A DNA stretch of 16,415 nucleotides from DTFZ01 sp050260375 (GTDB lineage: Bacteria > Bacillota > Clostridia > Christensenellales > SZUA-584). Shown piece after piece: positions 15,877 through 16,415 of this stretch. The notes beneath the pieces were generated by a model. It worked only from the letters and a program-made list of their open reading frames with translations. It made no database searches and had not been told where the DNA came from. The position numbers and the translations under genes were made by a program. Location: contig JBLNCA010000053.1 in assembly GCA_050260375.1 (NCBI GenBank), positions 1-16,415 of the forward strand, in the 5' to 3' direction. Each line of letters opens with the position of its first letter. The stretch's first letter is position 1.

Positions 15877-15896
15877 GGGGGATAATACTATCCCCC
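15877..15896 (-). promoter_or_regulatory. G/C hairpin between the secreted-protein and transporter genes
   Basis: On the minus strand GGGGGATA-GTAT-TATCCCCC forms a perfect 8-bp stem, with more G and C residues on either side. No T-run follows (the next bases are TCCCATATATAAT). It therefore looks like a partial terminator, attenuator or RNA-stabilising stem that lowers transporter expression relative to the secreted protein. Confidence 0.55.
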
Positions 15897-15911
15897 CCGA
15901 CGTTACAAGTA

Positions 15912-16286
15912 TTAATTACTGTACCAGGTTCCGTAACCGTTTACCGATACAAGTGCCCCGCCGTCAACAGCAAAGCGTAATCTTACACTTTCGCCGGCTG
16001 TGTGTTCAGAACTACCATCAATATAACCATCCCAACCGTCATCAATACCGGTAACAAGGTCTCCGGCATGTCCGGCTAAGTCATATTGTCTGCACTGAAA
16101 CTTATAATCGGCTCCCACATTTGTAGAATGTAAAGTTGCAGCAGATCCGGTTACTTGCTTTGTCAGCGATGAAGTGTATGAACTACCAAGTATTGGTACA
16201 GTTACATTGTAACTAGCCGCATATGCGACGCTAGTTAAAACAAGAAGACAAATTACAGTTAATAGAATGATTCTTCCCTTTTTCAT
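15912..16286 (-). CDS. Small Sec-secreted protein, bacteriocin-like by context
   Basis: Protein of 124 residues. Residues 1-23 form a clear Sec signal (MKK, a long hydrophobic stretch, then AYA before Ala24), leaving a mature protein of about 101 residues. The mature part is rich in Gly, Ser, Thr and Tyr with a beta-strand pattern, has one cysteine (Cys65) and ends GYGTWYSN. There is no double-Gly leader, lanthionine precursor pattern or lipobox. I do not recognise the family; it is not clearly lactococcin 972, and a distant resemblance to DUF2712-type secreted proteins is only an impression. The ATG at 16286 has AAGGAG eight bases upstream, while the longer frame has none. It heads the ABC transporter cluster, so a secreted antimicrobial or signal with a dedicated transporter is the leading guess. 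Confidence 0.72.
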   Translation of the reverse strand: MKKGRIILLTVICLLVLTSVAYAASYNVTVPILGSSYTSSLTKQVTGSAATLHSTNVGADYKFQCRQYDLAGHAGDLVTGIDDGWDGYIDGSSEHTAGESVRLRFAVDGGALVSVNGYGTWYSN

Positions 16287-16337
16287 TATAAAAGCTCCTT
16301 GTATTATAGAGTAGTAGTTATTTAAGCCCCTCTCCAA

Positions 16338-16415
16338 GGGCTGTGCTACACTGTAAGGGATGCTGTGGATTGGTTTTTCCTCCTACCACACGATGGTTCA
16401 TGAAAGGCTCCAACC
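16338..16415. other. Unidentified GC-richer sequence at the right edge
   Basis: This stretch is visibly richer in G and C than the transporter genes beside it. On the minus strand one frame is open from the edge to a TAG at about 16346, which could be the tail of a gene beyond the window, but it is short. I found no convincing promoter for the secreted-protein gene here. The TATAAT at about 16303-16308 lies too close to the ribosome binding site to be its -10 box. Confidence 0.35.

Noticed and set aside
15025..16286. Lactococcin 972-type bacteriocin and immunity locus
   Set aside because: The gene order is similar in spirit, but the secreted protein lacks a convincing lactococcin 972 pattern and the permeases are three short separate subunits rather than one large fused protein. 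Kept only as a loose analogy.
16303..16308. TATAAT as the promoter -10 of the secreted-protein gene
   Set aside because: Transcription would start at or inside the ribosome binding site and no -35 lies 16-19 bases upstream.

Overview
The window looks like chromosomal DNA of a low-GC-type Gram-positive bacterium (Firmicutes, class Clostridia), although the core genes here are GC-rich with frequent ATA isoleucine codons. The main reason is the block at 7.5-12.5 kb: MazG-like gene, yybS (DUF2232), gdpP, rplI and dnaB in one strand-coherent, tightly packed operon. This is the arrangement known around yybS-gdpP-rplI-dnaB in Bacilli and Clostridia. Strong GGAGG-type ribosome binding sites, lipoprotein signals and TTGnnn-17-TAnnnT promoters fit this. 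I cannot name a genus.

Layout. 1-246: non-coding, with a short REP-like repeat and the terminator of the next gene. 247-2660 (minus): a sodium:solute symporter with its own putative operator-promoter, preceded by a patatin-like phospholipase. 2729-4157 (plus): a lipoprotein serpin with promoter and terminator. 4239-5745 (plus): two tandem paralogous flavodoxin-fold, probably iron-sulfur, oxidoreductases. The second copy has its own promoter embedded in a 29-bp inverted repeat. 5906-7404 (plus): a large lipoprotein of unknown function, ending at a bidirectional terminator shared with dnaB. 7495-12543 (minus): the MazG-like/yybS/gdpP/rplI/dnaB operon (DNA replication, ribosome, c-di-AMP turnover). 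Its promoter has a -35 box overlapping one arm of a perfect 45-nt palindrome.

12.7-16.3 kb (minus) is a distinctly AT-rich accessory cassette. It encodes a small Sec-secreted protein of 124 residues with no recognised family, then three different ABC-2-type permease subunits, then one ATPase. A G/C-rich hairpin lies between the secreted-protein gene and the transporter genes. The architecture resembles bacteriocin self-immunity transporters (LanFEG-like), but with three permeases instead of two, and with an Asn where such ATPases carry the Q/E-loop residue. This is the best candidate for an undescribed system in the window. The function is inferred from architecture only. The last ~80 bases change to a more GC-rich sequence that I cannot identify.

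No tRNA, rRNA, CRISPR array, complete insertion sequence or replication origin was seen. No gene-free stretch exceeds about 300 bases.
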